From: CAYNTC01 sp964432925
GTDB lineage: Bacteria; Planctomycetota; Phycisphaerae; Sedimentisphaerales; Anaerobacaceae
Assembly: GCA_964432925.1 (NCBI GenBank)
Contig: CAYSPM010000065.1
Span: 1 to 14,472 of the forward strand
Direction: 5' to 3'
DNA: 14,472 nt
The translations under genes and the position numbers were made by a program. Under the pieces are notes generated by a model that searched no databases, was not told the origin of the DNA, and saw only the letters and a list, made by a program, of their open reading frames with translations. Position 1 is the stretch's first letter; the number at the start of each line of letters is the position of its first letter. Positions 7,377 through 13,868 of this stretch are shown here, in pieces.

Positions 7377-8465
7377 ATGGTAGACTGGAAAAACCCACCA
7401 AGATTGTTTATTCCCGGCCCGGTAAAGGTCAATGAAGATGTACTGCAACAACTTGCAAGGCCGACGCTGGGACATCGTGGTAAAGAGTACGCTCAACTGC
7501 ATGAAGAGACAACGCAGATGCTTAAGAAGGTTTTATTGACAAAACAGAACATCTTTCTATCGACATCGAGCGCATCGGGAATTTGGGAGGCAGCGATTCG
7601 TAATTGCATAGCGACGGATGAAACCGTCCTTGCCACGTGTTGTGGCGCGTTCAGCGATAAATGGGCAACCGTCGCTAAAGATTGCGGTAGAAAGGTCGAT
7701 GAGCTAAAGGTAGATTGGGGTGAGCCTATCCTGGCTGAGATGATCGATGAAAAGCTTTCCAGCGGTAAGTACGCCGCTATCACGCTCGTTTACAATGAGA
7801 CAAGCACTGGCTTAACCAATCCGGTTTATGAAATAAGCAAAATGATGAGACAGAAATATCCCAATGTTCTTGTGTTCGTCGATGCGGTCAGCGCTATGGT
7901 TGCTTTACCGATGCACTTTGACGAGCTTGGGTGGGATGTAGCGTTTGCGTCTGTTCAGAAGGCCTTTGCGATCCCACCAGGCTTTGCGGTTGCTGTCGTT
8001 AGCAACAGGGCTATGGAGAAAAGTAAAAGTGTACCTGCGAGAGGTTATTACTTTAACTTTGAACTGTGGGCAAAGCAAGCTCAGAAAAACCAAACACTCG
8101 TGACGCCGAGTATACCTCACATAATGGCTTTGAACTATCAGTGCCAAAGATTGCTTAAAGAAGGCATGGAGAACGTCTGGGCCAGGCACGTGCAAATGGG
8201 TGAGTTCGTAAGGGCCTGGGCTAAGGAGAACTTTGCTCTGTTTTGCGATGAAAAGTATGCTTCGAATACCCTTACAGCGGTTAAAAACACGAAAGGCATT
8301 AATGTGGCTGAGACCATAAATGCGATTCAGCAAAAGCACAACACGATCTTCGGCAACGGTTATGGTAAACTGAAGGAACAGACTTTCCGTATCGCTCACA
8401 TGGGCGACATTACCCTCGACGACCTGAAGGAACTGCTTGGCTGGATCGACGAAGAAATCGGCTAA
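7377..8465 (+). CDS. Class V PLP-dependent aminotransferase (serine/alanine--glyoxylate type)
   Basis: This 362-residue fold type I aminotransferase resembles the alanine--glyoxylate / serine--pyruvate / SerC-like group. The start is ATG 7377, supported by TGGAGG at 7365-7370; an in-frame GTG at 7359 is less likely. Visible motifs are the substrate loop LGHRGKEY (31-38), NETSTG (140-145), the cofactor-pyridine Asp169 in FVDAVSA, and the PLP Schiff-base Lys195 in SVQKAFAIPPG. It transfers an amino group between an amino acid and a 2-oxo acid; the exact substrate cannot be read from sequence. It follows the DUF1015 gene by 19 bases. A phosphoserine-forming role is possible given the neighbour, but no serA is present in the window. 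Confidence 0.9.
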   Translation: MVDWKNPPRLFIPGPVKVNEDVLQQLARPTLGHRGKEYAQLHEETTQMLKKVLLTKQNIFLSTSSASGIWEAAIRNCIATDETVLATCCGAFSDKWATVAKDCGRKVDELKVDWGEPILAEMIDEKLSSGKYAAITLVYNETSTGLTNPVYEISKMMRQKYPNVLVFVDAVSAMVALPMHFDELGWDVAFASVQKAFAIPPGFAVAVVSNRAMEKSKSVPARGYYFNFELWAKQAQKNQTLVTPSIPHIMALNYQCQRLLKEGMENVWARHVQMGEFVRAWAKENFALFCDEKYASNTLTAVKNTKGINVAETINAIQQKHNTIFGNGYGKLKEQTFRIAHMGDITLDDLKELLGWIDEEIG

Positions 8466-8502
8466 GATATGCCCGCCTGGTCAAACACACGAAACTGCCG
8501 AT

Positions 8503-8537
8503 ACAGTTACCATACAAAGATGAGGGGCTGTTTTTTT
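8503..8537 (+). terminator. Weak candidate terminator after the aminotransferase
   Basis: ACAGTT (8503-8508) can pair with GGCTGT (8526-8531), including two G-T pairs, and the stem runs straight into a seven-T tract (8531-8537). The stem is short and the loop is 17 bases, so this is only a possible Rho-independent terminator. It would separate the aminotransferase from the glycosyltransferase. Confidence 0.25.
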
Positions 8538-8557
8538 ATAGTCGCGGCATAGAGTTT

Positions 8558-9280
8558 ATGGATTTGTCTGTGGTAATACCGGCATTTGAGGAAAGCAAAA
8601 AAATAGCTCGTGACATTGAGGCAGCAGCAAAGTTTCTAGCCGGTAATAATTTAGAGGGGGAGATTATAATCGTTGACGATGGCAGCGAAGATGATACCTC
8701 AGAAGTCGCAAAAGCCGTTAAAACTCCCCCAACCGTGAGACTAAAAGTTATCCGTTACGAGCCTCACCATGGTAAGGGTTACGCGGTACGAACCGGCATA
8801 AATGAAACAAGCTGTGAGTACGTACTGTTTGCTGATAGTGGGCTATGTGTACCTTATGAAGATGTTCTGCGAGGGCTGGAGCTAATCAAAAAAGGAGACT
8901 GTGATATCGCACACGGCTCACGAAAGATGCGAGAATGCCACATTAAAAAAGCACAGAGCTTATACCGACGAATTTGCTCCAAACTGTTTCACTGGCTCGT
9001 GGTTCTATATATGAAGATTCCATCTAAATTGAGTGATACACAATGTGGATTTAAAATATACCAGGGTGTTATTGCGAGAAAGCTTTATGGTAAGGCTGTA
9101 ACCGATGGATTCGCATTCGACATAGAAGTCATACTGCGAGCACAAAAACAGGGATACCGGATAAAGGAATTTCCTATAGATTGGACCTGCGACCGGGACA
9201 GTCGACTTTCCCCAACACGCAGTTCGTGGCGTGTCCTTTGTGAACTGACAGTTATTAAGCGGACCCTACCTAAAAAATGA
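8558..9280 (+). CDS. Family 2 glycosyltransferase, dolichyl-phosphate glucosyl/mannosyltransferase-like
   Basis: This 240-residue GT-A enzyme resembles Alg5/DPM1 proteins, which move a sugar from a nucleotide sugar onto a polyprenyl phosphate at the inner face of the membrane. The N-terminus has the family strand SVVIPAFEESKKI (4-16) and the nucleotide-binding IIIVDDGSEDDTS (36-48). HGKGYAVRTGI (71-81), GSR (120-122), SDTQCGFKIY and GFAFDIEVILRA all match the polyprenyl-phosphate group. Oddly, the metal-binding DxD position reads FADSGLCVP (91-99), with Gly95 where a second Asp is usual. No transmembrane tail is present, so it would be peripheral. The ATG at 8558 has no good ribosome binding site. 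A partner could be the GT-C enzyme encoded convergently in this window, which uses lipid-linked sugars. Confidence 0.88.
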   Translation: MDLSVVIPAFEESKKIARDIEAAAKFLAGNNLEGEIIIVDDGSEDDTSEVAKAVKTPPTVRLKVIRYEPHHGKGYAVRTGINETSCEYVLFADSGLCVPYEDVLRGLELIKKGDCDIAHGSRKMRECHIKKAQSLYRRICSKLFHWLVVLYMKIPSKLSDTQCGFKIYQGVIARKLYGKAVTDGFAFDIEVILRAQKQGYRIKEFPIDWTCDRDSRLSPTRSSWRVLCELTVIKRTLPKK

Positions 9281-9327
9281 AAGTCTTTGCCCAATGCCAG
9301 TGAAAAGGTGGACAAAATCACTTGATT

Positions 9328-9355
9328 TTTTCACTAAGGCGGTTTATTTTATAAT
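9328..9355 (+). promoter_or_regulatory. Probable promoter for the MNT-HEPN module
   Basis: TTTTCA (9328-9333) matches four of six -35 positions and is followed, after 16 bases, by a perfect TATAAT (9350-9355). Transcription would begin about 95 bases before the antitoxin start. The region downstream includes an inverted repeat CAGGTA/TACCTG (9388-9393, 9414-9419) that could be part of control. Confidence 0.45.
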
Positions 9356-9442
9356 AGAAAATGTCGGATTTGATTACTAATTCTTAACAGGTAAGCGAAA
9401 GAAACAGAAATAATACCTGACTTTACGAAAAAGAAAGTTTTA

Positions 9443-9456
9443 AGCAATATATTGCT
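9443..9456. promoter_or_regulatory. 14-bp perfect palindrome abutting the antitoxin start codon
   Basis: AGCAATATATTGCT reads the same on both strands, and its last base touches the ATG at 9457. It occupies the place where a ribosome binding site would normally lie, and no clear Shine-Dalgarno sequence is visible there. A dimeric repressor, possibly the toxin-antitoxin complex itself, could bind it, or the RNA could fold and limit translation. This is inference from position and symmetry. Confidence 0.45.
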
Positions 9457-9759
9457 ATGATTGATATAGAAAAAGTCAAACCAGAGATCGAACGGGTATG
9501 TCGAAGTTTGCCGGTCAAACGTTTAGGCCTGTTTGGTTCTGCTTTGAGCCAAAATTGCTCCCAAGATAGTGACATTGATGTTCTGGTGATTTTTGATTCG
9601 AGCGAAAATATTGACCTTTTCGATAAGTATTTTGAATTAAAAGAGCAATTGGAAGAAATATTTAAACGAGAGGTTGACTTGGTTGTTGATAAAAAATTCA
9701 AAAACCCTGTCTTGAGAGAATCTATTGATAGGACACGGATAATCATTTATGAACGATGA
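9457..9759 (+). CDS. MNT-domain nucleotidyltransferase antitoxin (MntA-like)
   Basis: This 100-residue minimal nucleotidyltransferase is of the type that pairs with HEPN toxins. The catalytic signature is complete: GS at 27-28 (GLFGSALSQNC), DxD at 39-41 (SDIDVLV) with the canonical ten-residue spacing, and the third Asp74 in REVDLVV. In characterised MntA-HepT systems the antitoxin transfers AMP onto a tyrosine beside the toxin's active site and silences it. The ATG at 9457 lacks an obvious ribosome binding site and directly follows the palindrome. The HEPN reading frame begins at 9749, overlapping this gene by 11 bases as expected for such a pair. The partner gene is broken, so this antitoxin may now act alone or be a relic. 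Function from motifs is secure; biological role is not. Confidence 0.9.
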   Translation: MIDIEKVKPEIERVCRSLPVKRLGLFGSALSQNCSQDSDIDVLVIFDSSENIDLFDKYFELKEQLEEIFKREVDLVVDKKFKNPVLRESIDRTRIIIYER

Positions 9760-10086
9760 AACAAGAAAGAACCTTATCGATATCCTGCAGGCAGCCGAAG
9801 AGATACAAGATTTTGTTCGCGGAATGGATTTAAAGGCATATCAAAACAATCCCGTTACCAAAAGAGCCGTCGAAAGAGACTTTGAAATCATTTGAGAAGC
9901 TCTTAATAGGATTAAAAATACAGATAGCGAATTACTTGAAAAGATTTCAGAGCATCACCGCATCATAGGATTCAGAAACATCTTGATTCATGGCTATGAT
10001 ATTTTGATGAAGCCATTGTATGGCAAGCCGTTACAAAACACCTGCCGATTTTAATCAGAGAAATAAAAGAAATACTGAGCGCCTGA
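9749..10086 (+). pseudogene. Broken HEPN-domain toxin (HepT/DUF86-like)
   Basis: Translated from ATG 9749, the first 48 residues follow the DUF86/HEPN pattern up to KRAVERDFEII, then meet an in-frame TGA at 9893-9895 where the family has a conserved Gly (EIIGEALNR). The same frame continues as EALNRIKN and reaches FRNILIHGYD (9971-10000), with the RNase Rx4H plus Tyr motif intact. One base is then missing around 10003-10006. In the shifted frame the protein resumes as DEAIVWQAVTKHLPILIREI and ends at 10084-10086. Repairing both lesions gives about 112 residues, the usual HEPN length. The TGA needs one change (GGA to TGA), and no ATG or GTG restart precedes the active-site motif. It is either a true pseudogene or two assembly errors 110 bases apart. 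Confidence 0.85.
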
Positions 10087-10221
10087 ACAGCAAACATTGT
10101 TGACTTTTATCTTGGCGAAGGACAAGCCAGTAATATGGTGATGGGGGTTTTGTAAAGAAAATGGGCAATCGCTTAAATGGTGTGGTGAAAGCGAATCTTT
10201 TGAAAGAGAGGTATTATCAAA

Positions 10222-11049
10222 ATGAAAAAATTCTGGATTTTGGTAATATTGATATTACCGTCCGCCCCTCTGTTATTTCATAAATTTGTCGCGCTGGGAG
10301 AGGAAGAGCAGCGTTTTCATAGTCCAACTAATGGATACTCTGTAGTAATTCCCAAAGGATGGAGGCAAGTACCTCAGGAGGTTGTAAACCAATCATTTAA
10401 AGCAGGATTCTTCGAAAACAAACTTACTTTTGATATTGAAACAGTATTAGCAGTTGAATTCAACGAAAACGAATTAAAACATCCATATGCGATAATACAG
10501 GCAAAAAGTTACTCTAAGTATGGTGTGAACCGGCCATTGACAAAGGAAGAGATTGAGAAACTCTTTAAGGAGATAACGCCAGTAATTTTAGGATTAGCGG
10601 ATACAAAGCTGGAAAACGTGGAAGAGTTTTTATCTGAAGGTATGCGCGGGATAATTTCTCAAATGAAGGTTGGCAAATTATATTTGGATAATAAAAATAT
10701 GTCTTTTCTATTCGGCTTAGATACAGAAGTGGTCAACTTAGGCACTATCAAAACCTTGACATTTGGAAAATTTGGCAGATATGGATACGTTAAAATAACA
10801 TTTTGCTGTTTGGAATCCGCTTGGCATCGATTTAGTAATCCCCGCGACGTCATCCTTTGCTCTTTCCAGTTTGATGCAGACACAGACTACAAAGGCGCTC
10901 AAACAAAACGCGTGTCTAACTATAAACAAAGTAAATCTTTTTGGGAGGATTTATTAGTTGATGTGCTTGTTTATGGAAGCTTTGGTTTGGTTATTTTCCT
11001 AATCGGCATAGTGGGCAGCTTCATTTCCAAATCAAAAGGTAAAAAATAA
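10222..11049 (+). CDS. Unrecognised membrane-anchored protein with two hydrophobic ends
   Basis: I do not recognise this 275-residue protein. The start at 10222 has an AGAGAGG site at 10205-10211, ten bases upstream. Residues 4-24 form a hydrophobic, signal-like or anchor segment after MKK. The central part (about 30-240) is mixed alpha/beta with a beta-rich opening, FHSPTNGYSVVIPKGWRQV, which recalls PsbP-like or stress-response lipoprotein folds where an amphipathic strand precedes GW; this resemblance is weak. Residues 248-269 form a strong transmembrane helix, followed by a basic KSKGKK end that should stay in the cytoplasm. The likely topology is a large extracytoplasmic domain anchored at the C-terminus. 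Its DNA is visibly more A/T-rich than trpS or the nfn genes, and it follows the decayed toxin-antitoxin pair. Confidence 0.7.
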   Translation: MKKFWILVILILPSAPLLFHKFVALGEEEQRFHSPTNGYSVVIPKGWRQVPQEVVNQSFKAGFFENKLTFDIETVLAVEFNENELKHPYAIIQAKSYSKYGVNRPLTKEEIEKLFKEITPVILGLADTKLENVEEFLSEGMRGIISQMKVGKLYLDNKNMSFLFGLDTEVVNLGTIKTLTFGKFGRYGYVKITFCCLESAWHRFSNPRDVILCSFQFDADTDYKGAQTKRVSNYKQSKSFWEDLLVDVLVYGSFGLVIFLIGIVGSFISKSKGKK

Positions 11050-11130
11050 TGGCGAGCAAAGTAAAGACGGAATCGAAAAAGCCGATGAACAACAGAATAA
11101 GTAAATCGGCGACTTAGCGGTCTGTCCTCG

Positions 11131-11214
11131 TTGTATTGTGGGCTTACATCGTGATATTGTAGCCTTGCATCGGGAAATTTCAGCTTTACATTGTAGAGTT
11201 GCGAGGTTGCATTG
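11131..11214 (+). repeat. Four degenerate 21-bp tandem repeats
   Basis: Units at 11131-11151, 11152-11172, 11173-11193 and 11194-11214 align without gaps. Each has a variable start, a central ATT/GTT-G core and an ending close to TTRCATYG. A fifth, more decayed unit may precede them at 11110-11130. The period is divisible by three, so frames persist through the array. One plus-strand frame reads as a heptad pattern, xIVALHR, repeated. No start codon or ribosome binding site opens that frame, so I do not call it a gene. It lies between two convergent genes. Confidence 0.65.
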
Positions 11215-11249
11215 AGCTGTTACAAATGGGTGAAAAGGTGTACATAGTA

Positions 11250-12245
11250 TCATTTGAATAGTTCATGCTTTTTCCATTGGCCGAAGTGCGAAACTTTGTC
11301 TTTTTGTGACTGTGAATCTGTGACAACAACCATAGCAAGGACATTCTTGTGAAGCCGACAATAGTGCTCGACCTCACTCGGAGTCATGATCATAAAAGCA
11401 GTGGAAAGAGCATCAGCAACTACAGCACTATTTGCACAGGCCCAGGCGGCACGTTTGCCTTCTACCGGCTGAGCTGTGCGAGGGTCGATGATATGAGGAC
11501 CTTTCAGCAAGCCGGAGCCACTCACAGCGCGACGGCGCAAAGATAGATGCGCCAGGGTCTGTTTGCGATTAGCAGGATTGCTCAATGTGAGCGGCCAACC
11601 CTCCATCTCGGCAGGAGGATCAAGGGCTAAAACGGAACTATAGCCTCCATGAAGCAATGCTGTATCGATGCTCCATTCATGCAAAAACTCAGCCATCTGG
11701 TCAAGTGCATAGCCTTTGCCGATGCCGCCGAGGTCAATACGTAAGGGGCTGGCTAAGAGTGTCACCGTATGTTCGTCCTCATCTAACTGGATAAGGTTTG
11801 CGCCGGTTTGCTCAAGAGCAAGATTCAACCGCTCTTGAACATGCCTGCGAGTGACTTCTCTTTTACCTAACCAACGGTCTACAAGAGAACCCATTGTAAT
11901 ATCAAATGCGCCCTTGGTCTGGACATACATCTGGACGCCGAGGTTCAAACAGTCGAAAGTATCCAAACCTATTTTCAGAGGTTGGCCAGCAGCAAGGTTG
12001 TTGATTCGGGAGATGTCACTATTTTCGATAAATCGGCTAAGTTCTTGCTCAATACGCTCAAGCTCACTAAAAGCGGCATTTGCAGCTTGTCGAGCATAAT
12101 TAACATTATCATTGCATATTATGATCTCGAAAGTCGTCGCCATCGCTTCATGAGTAAAACGATGCAGGTTGGGTATTGAAGTCCAAGATACCTCAATGAG
12201 TGACATTTCCGGCTGAGATTTTGGCATTTTTGCTCTATCTTCCAT
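11250..12245 (-). CDS. apbE: FAD:protein FMN transferase (ApbE family)
   Basis: ApbE enzymes attach FMN from FAD to Thr/Ser of target redox proteins such as Nqr/Rnf subunits and secreted flavoproteins. The minus-strand ATG at 12245-12243 is chosen over a TTG one codon upstream, giving 331 residues. Family motifs appear in order: MATTFEI (35-41, usual form MGT), FDITMGSLVDRW (114-125), DLGGIGKGYALD (171-182), HGGYSSVLAL (199-208), HIIDPRTAQPV (251-261) and ADALSTAFMI (277-286), whose Asp and Thr help bind Mg and flavin. Unlike many ApbE proteins it has no visible signal peptide or lipobox, so it may be cytoplasmic unless the true start differs. It starts nine bases after the GT-C gene's stop, so it is the third gene of that operon. 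No flavinylation target motif was noticed in neighbours. Confidence 0.9.
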   Translation of the reverse strand: MEDRAKMPKSQPEMSLIEVSWTSIPNLHRFTHEAMATTFEIIICNDNVNYARQAANAAFSELERIEQELSRFIENSDISRINNLAAGQPLKIGLDTFDCLNLGVQMYVQTKGAFDITMGSLVDRWLGKREVTRRHVQERLNLALEQTGANLIQLDEDEHTVTLLASPLRIDLGGIGKGYALDQMAEFLHEWSIDTALLHGGYSSVLALDPPAEMEGWPLTLSNPANRKQTLAHLSLRRRAVSGSGLLKGPHIIDPRTAQPVEGKRAAWACANSAVVADALSTAFMIMTPSEVEHYCRLHKNVLAMVVVTDSQSQKDKVSHFGQWKKHELFK

Positions 12246-12254
12246 CAATCTCTA

Positions 12255-13868
12255 CTATGGCCGATCGCGATGGACGCGATCCCAAAGGTCTCTTCTAACA
12301 AGACCAAGTAAATGAACGTCCGGGCGAAGACTCAAATAGTACGGCTTGTCAAATAGATACAAGTACATTTGTCGATTCTCAAGCAAGGTCGGCGAGTAAA
12401 GCTTCTGTGTCAGCGCCTCTTCTAAATCGGTCGATACGATAATAAGTGGAGCTGATATAACCTCATCATCCACACTGTCACGCCATCCAACATGTGTAAA
12501 CGAGCGCAAGTACCAGGGAAGAGGCCAATAGTCATGGTCCGGGCAGATAACTTCAATATGTATATCGTGGCCAGCTTCCTGGGCCTGTGCGTACTCATTA
12601 ACAAGGCGAGCTATCGTGAACACATCTGCTGTAGGGTGGGCGTAAACATAAGGATTGCAGGGGTTAGCATAATATATGTAATTGCCTCGATAGCTCTGCC
12701 AGGCCAAATGGGTAAAAGCACCTATCAGCAATAAAATAACAATCAAACGAGGTAAAGTCTTTCGAGCTATCGCTACAAGTGCCACCGCTCCAACACCAGC
12801 CAGTAGAATCATACCATGCAAGAAACCCAACAAACACCACGGAGTTTTATACGGGATCACAGAGTAAAGCACAGTCATTATAAGCGTGTAAAAAGCAATA
12901 AATCTCACAAAGTGTATGTTGCAGTCGTACAGACCTTTTTTTATGATTGCAGCGATAAAGCCAACTATCGCTAATAAAACAATAAAGGCCTCCGTCCAAA
13001 TTGGCCCTTGTCCATATTTGGAGAAAATGAGCATTCTTAAATAATAATACCAGGCATGAATATGGTGGCTATCGCCCTCAGCTCTGCCAAAGTAAACAGC
13101 ATAGGCACGTAGTGAATCAAAAATCCCTTTAGGATTCTGCAGGAATGAGGAATAAAAAAGCACTGAAACCGTTAGAGCAACTATGAGCGCTATTATAATG
13201 TGCTTTGATTTTATGGATTCGAACATTCTGCCTAACGAACCGGCAGTGGTGCGTTGGGCTAAAATCGTAAATAGAACAGCCAACAAAAGTGAACCGAAAG
13301 CGATAATGCAAGTCTCCTTTGTCGCATGCGCCAATCCTACAAATATGGCTGATAGCAGAATCCATGCGATGTTAGTGCTTTGGATATAACGATAGGCGCA
13401 TACAATGGCACCAAAAGTGAAGCAAACAAGCAGTGTCTCATGAATGTAGTACCGGCTGTAGAAAACCATGGCTGGGGATATAGCTGTGAAAAAGGCTGTG
13501 CACACTACAGCAGCGCGACCCAGTGCATCTGGTATTAATAAAAGCATTAGAACCAAGAGTATTCCAAAGAAAACGGGTACGATCCGCAGAGTAAACTCAG
13601 TGATCTTGGTCAATTGCTTTGCACCGCAGAGTCGCGCAGGAATCAGTGCAAGATAGTTCAAAGTGGGTCCGTGATACTCGTTGGGATTGTAGGTATAAAC
13701 GCCTTGTTCCAGGAGCAGGCGGAATTTTTCTGCATGAACAGCCTCGTCACCGTGCATGGGGCGTAAGCTAAGTTGGGGTATGCGTAGAAAGATGGAGACA
13801 GTGGTCGCAACCAGGATGAGGACGCAACACTGCCACTTGCTACACGAGAGAGAATCTCGCAGCTTCAT
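12255..13868 (-). CDS. GT-C type membrane glycosyltransferase (TIGR03663 / Agl23-like)
   Basis: This 537-residue polytopic membrane protein has the plan of GT-C glycosyltransferases that use polyprenyl-linked sugars. After a first membrane helix (about 13-30) comes the loop motif RPMHGDEAVHAEKF (36-49), whose adjacent Asp41 and Glu42 are the expected catalytic/metal residues. Next is TYNPNEYHGPTLNYLAL (59-75), which I associate with the TIGR03663 family, sometimes named Agl23. Roughly ten hydrophobic helices follow, and about 130 C-terminal residues form a soluble, probably extracytoplasmic domain. Its ATG overlaps the stop of the upstream gene by four bases (13865-13868), so translation is likely coupled. 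The context suggests glycosylation of a secreted or surface product; the family-2 glycosyltransferase at 8558-9280 could supply its lipid-linked donor (inference). Confidence 0.85.
   Translation of the reverse strand: MKLRDSLSCSKWQCCVLILVATTVSIFLRIPQLSLRPMHGDEAVHAEKFRLLLEQGVYTYNPNEYHGPTLNYLALIPARLCGAKQLTKITEFTLRIVPVFFGILLVLMLLLIPDALGRAAVVCTAFFTAISPAMVFYSRYYIHETLLVCFTFGAIVCAYRYIQSTNIAWILLSAIFVGLAHATKETCIIAFGSLLLAVLFTILAQRTTAGSLGRMFESIKSKHIIIALIVALTVSVLFYSSFLQNPKGIFDSLRAYAVYFGRAEGDSHHIHAWYYYLRMLIFSKYGQGPIWTEAFIVLLAIVGFIAAIIKKGLYDCNIHFVRFIAFYTLIMTVLYSVIPYKTPWCLLGFLHGMILLAGVGAVALVAIARKTLPRLIVILLLIGAFTHLAWQSYRGNYIYYANPCNPYVYAHPTADVFTIARLVNEYAQAQEAGHDIHIEVICPDHDYWPLPWYLRSFTHVGWRDSVDDEVISAPLIIVSTDLEEALTQKLYSPTLLENRQMYLYLFDKPYYLSLRPDVHLLGLVRRDLWDRVHRDRP

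Noticed and set aside
9893..9895. TGA read as glycine (recoded genetic code) in the HEPN gene
   Set aside because: The TGA does replace a conserved Gly, as in code 25 lineages. However, trpS, the nucleotidyltransferase, the DUF1015 gene and apbE all end in TGA at sensible places, glycines elsewhere use GGN, and a separate frameshift breaks the same gene.
11081..11110. Terminator between convergent genes (GCCGAT/ATCGGC)
   Set aside because: The six-base stem has an 18-base loop and no T-tract on either side.
11049..11117. 22-residue basic peptide gene overlapping the stop of the membrane protein (TAATG)
   Set aside because: Overlap and an ATG are present, but it is very short, has no ribosome binding site of its own and no recognisable features; probably chance.
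11131..11214. CRISPR array
   Set aside because: The units are only 21 bp, abut directly without unique spacers, and diverge from each other.
11032..11253. Cysteine-rich minus-strand protein of about 73 residues
   Set aside because: Its repeated pattern is produced by the 21-bp DNA repeats; it overlaps the ends of both flanking genes and has no ribosome binding site.
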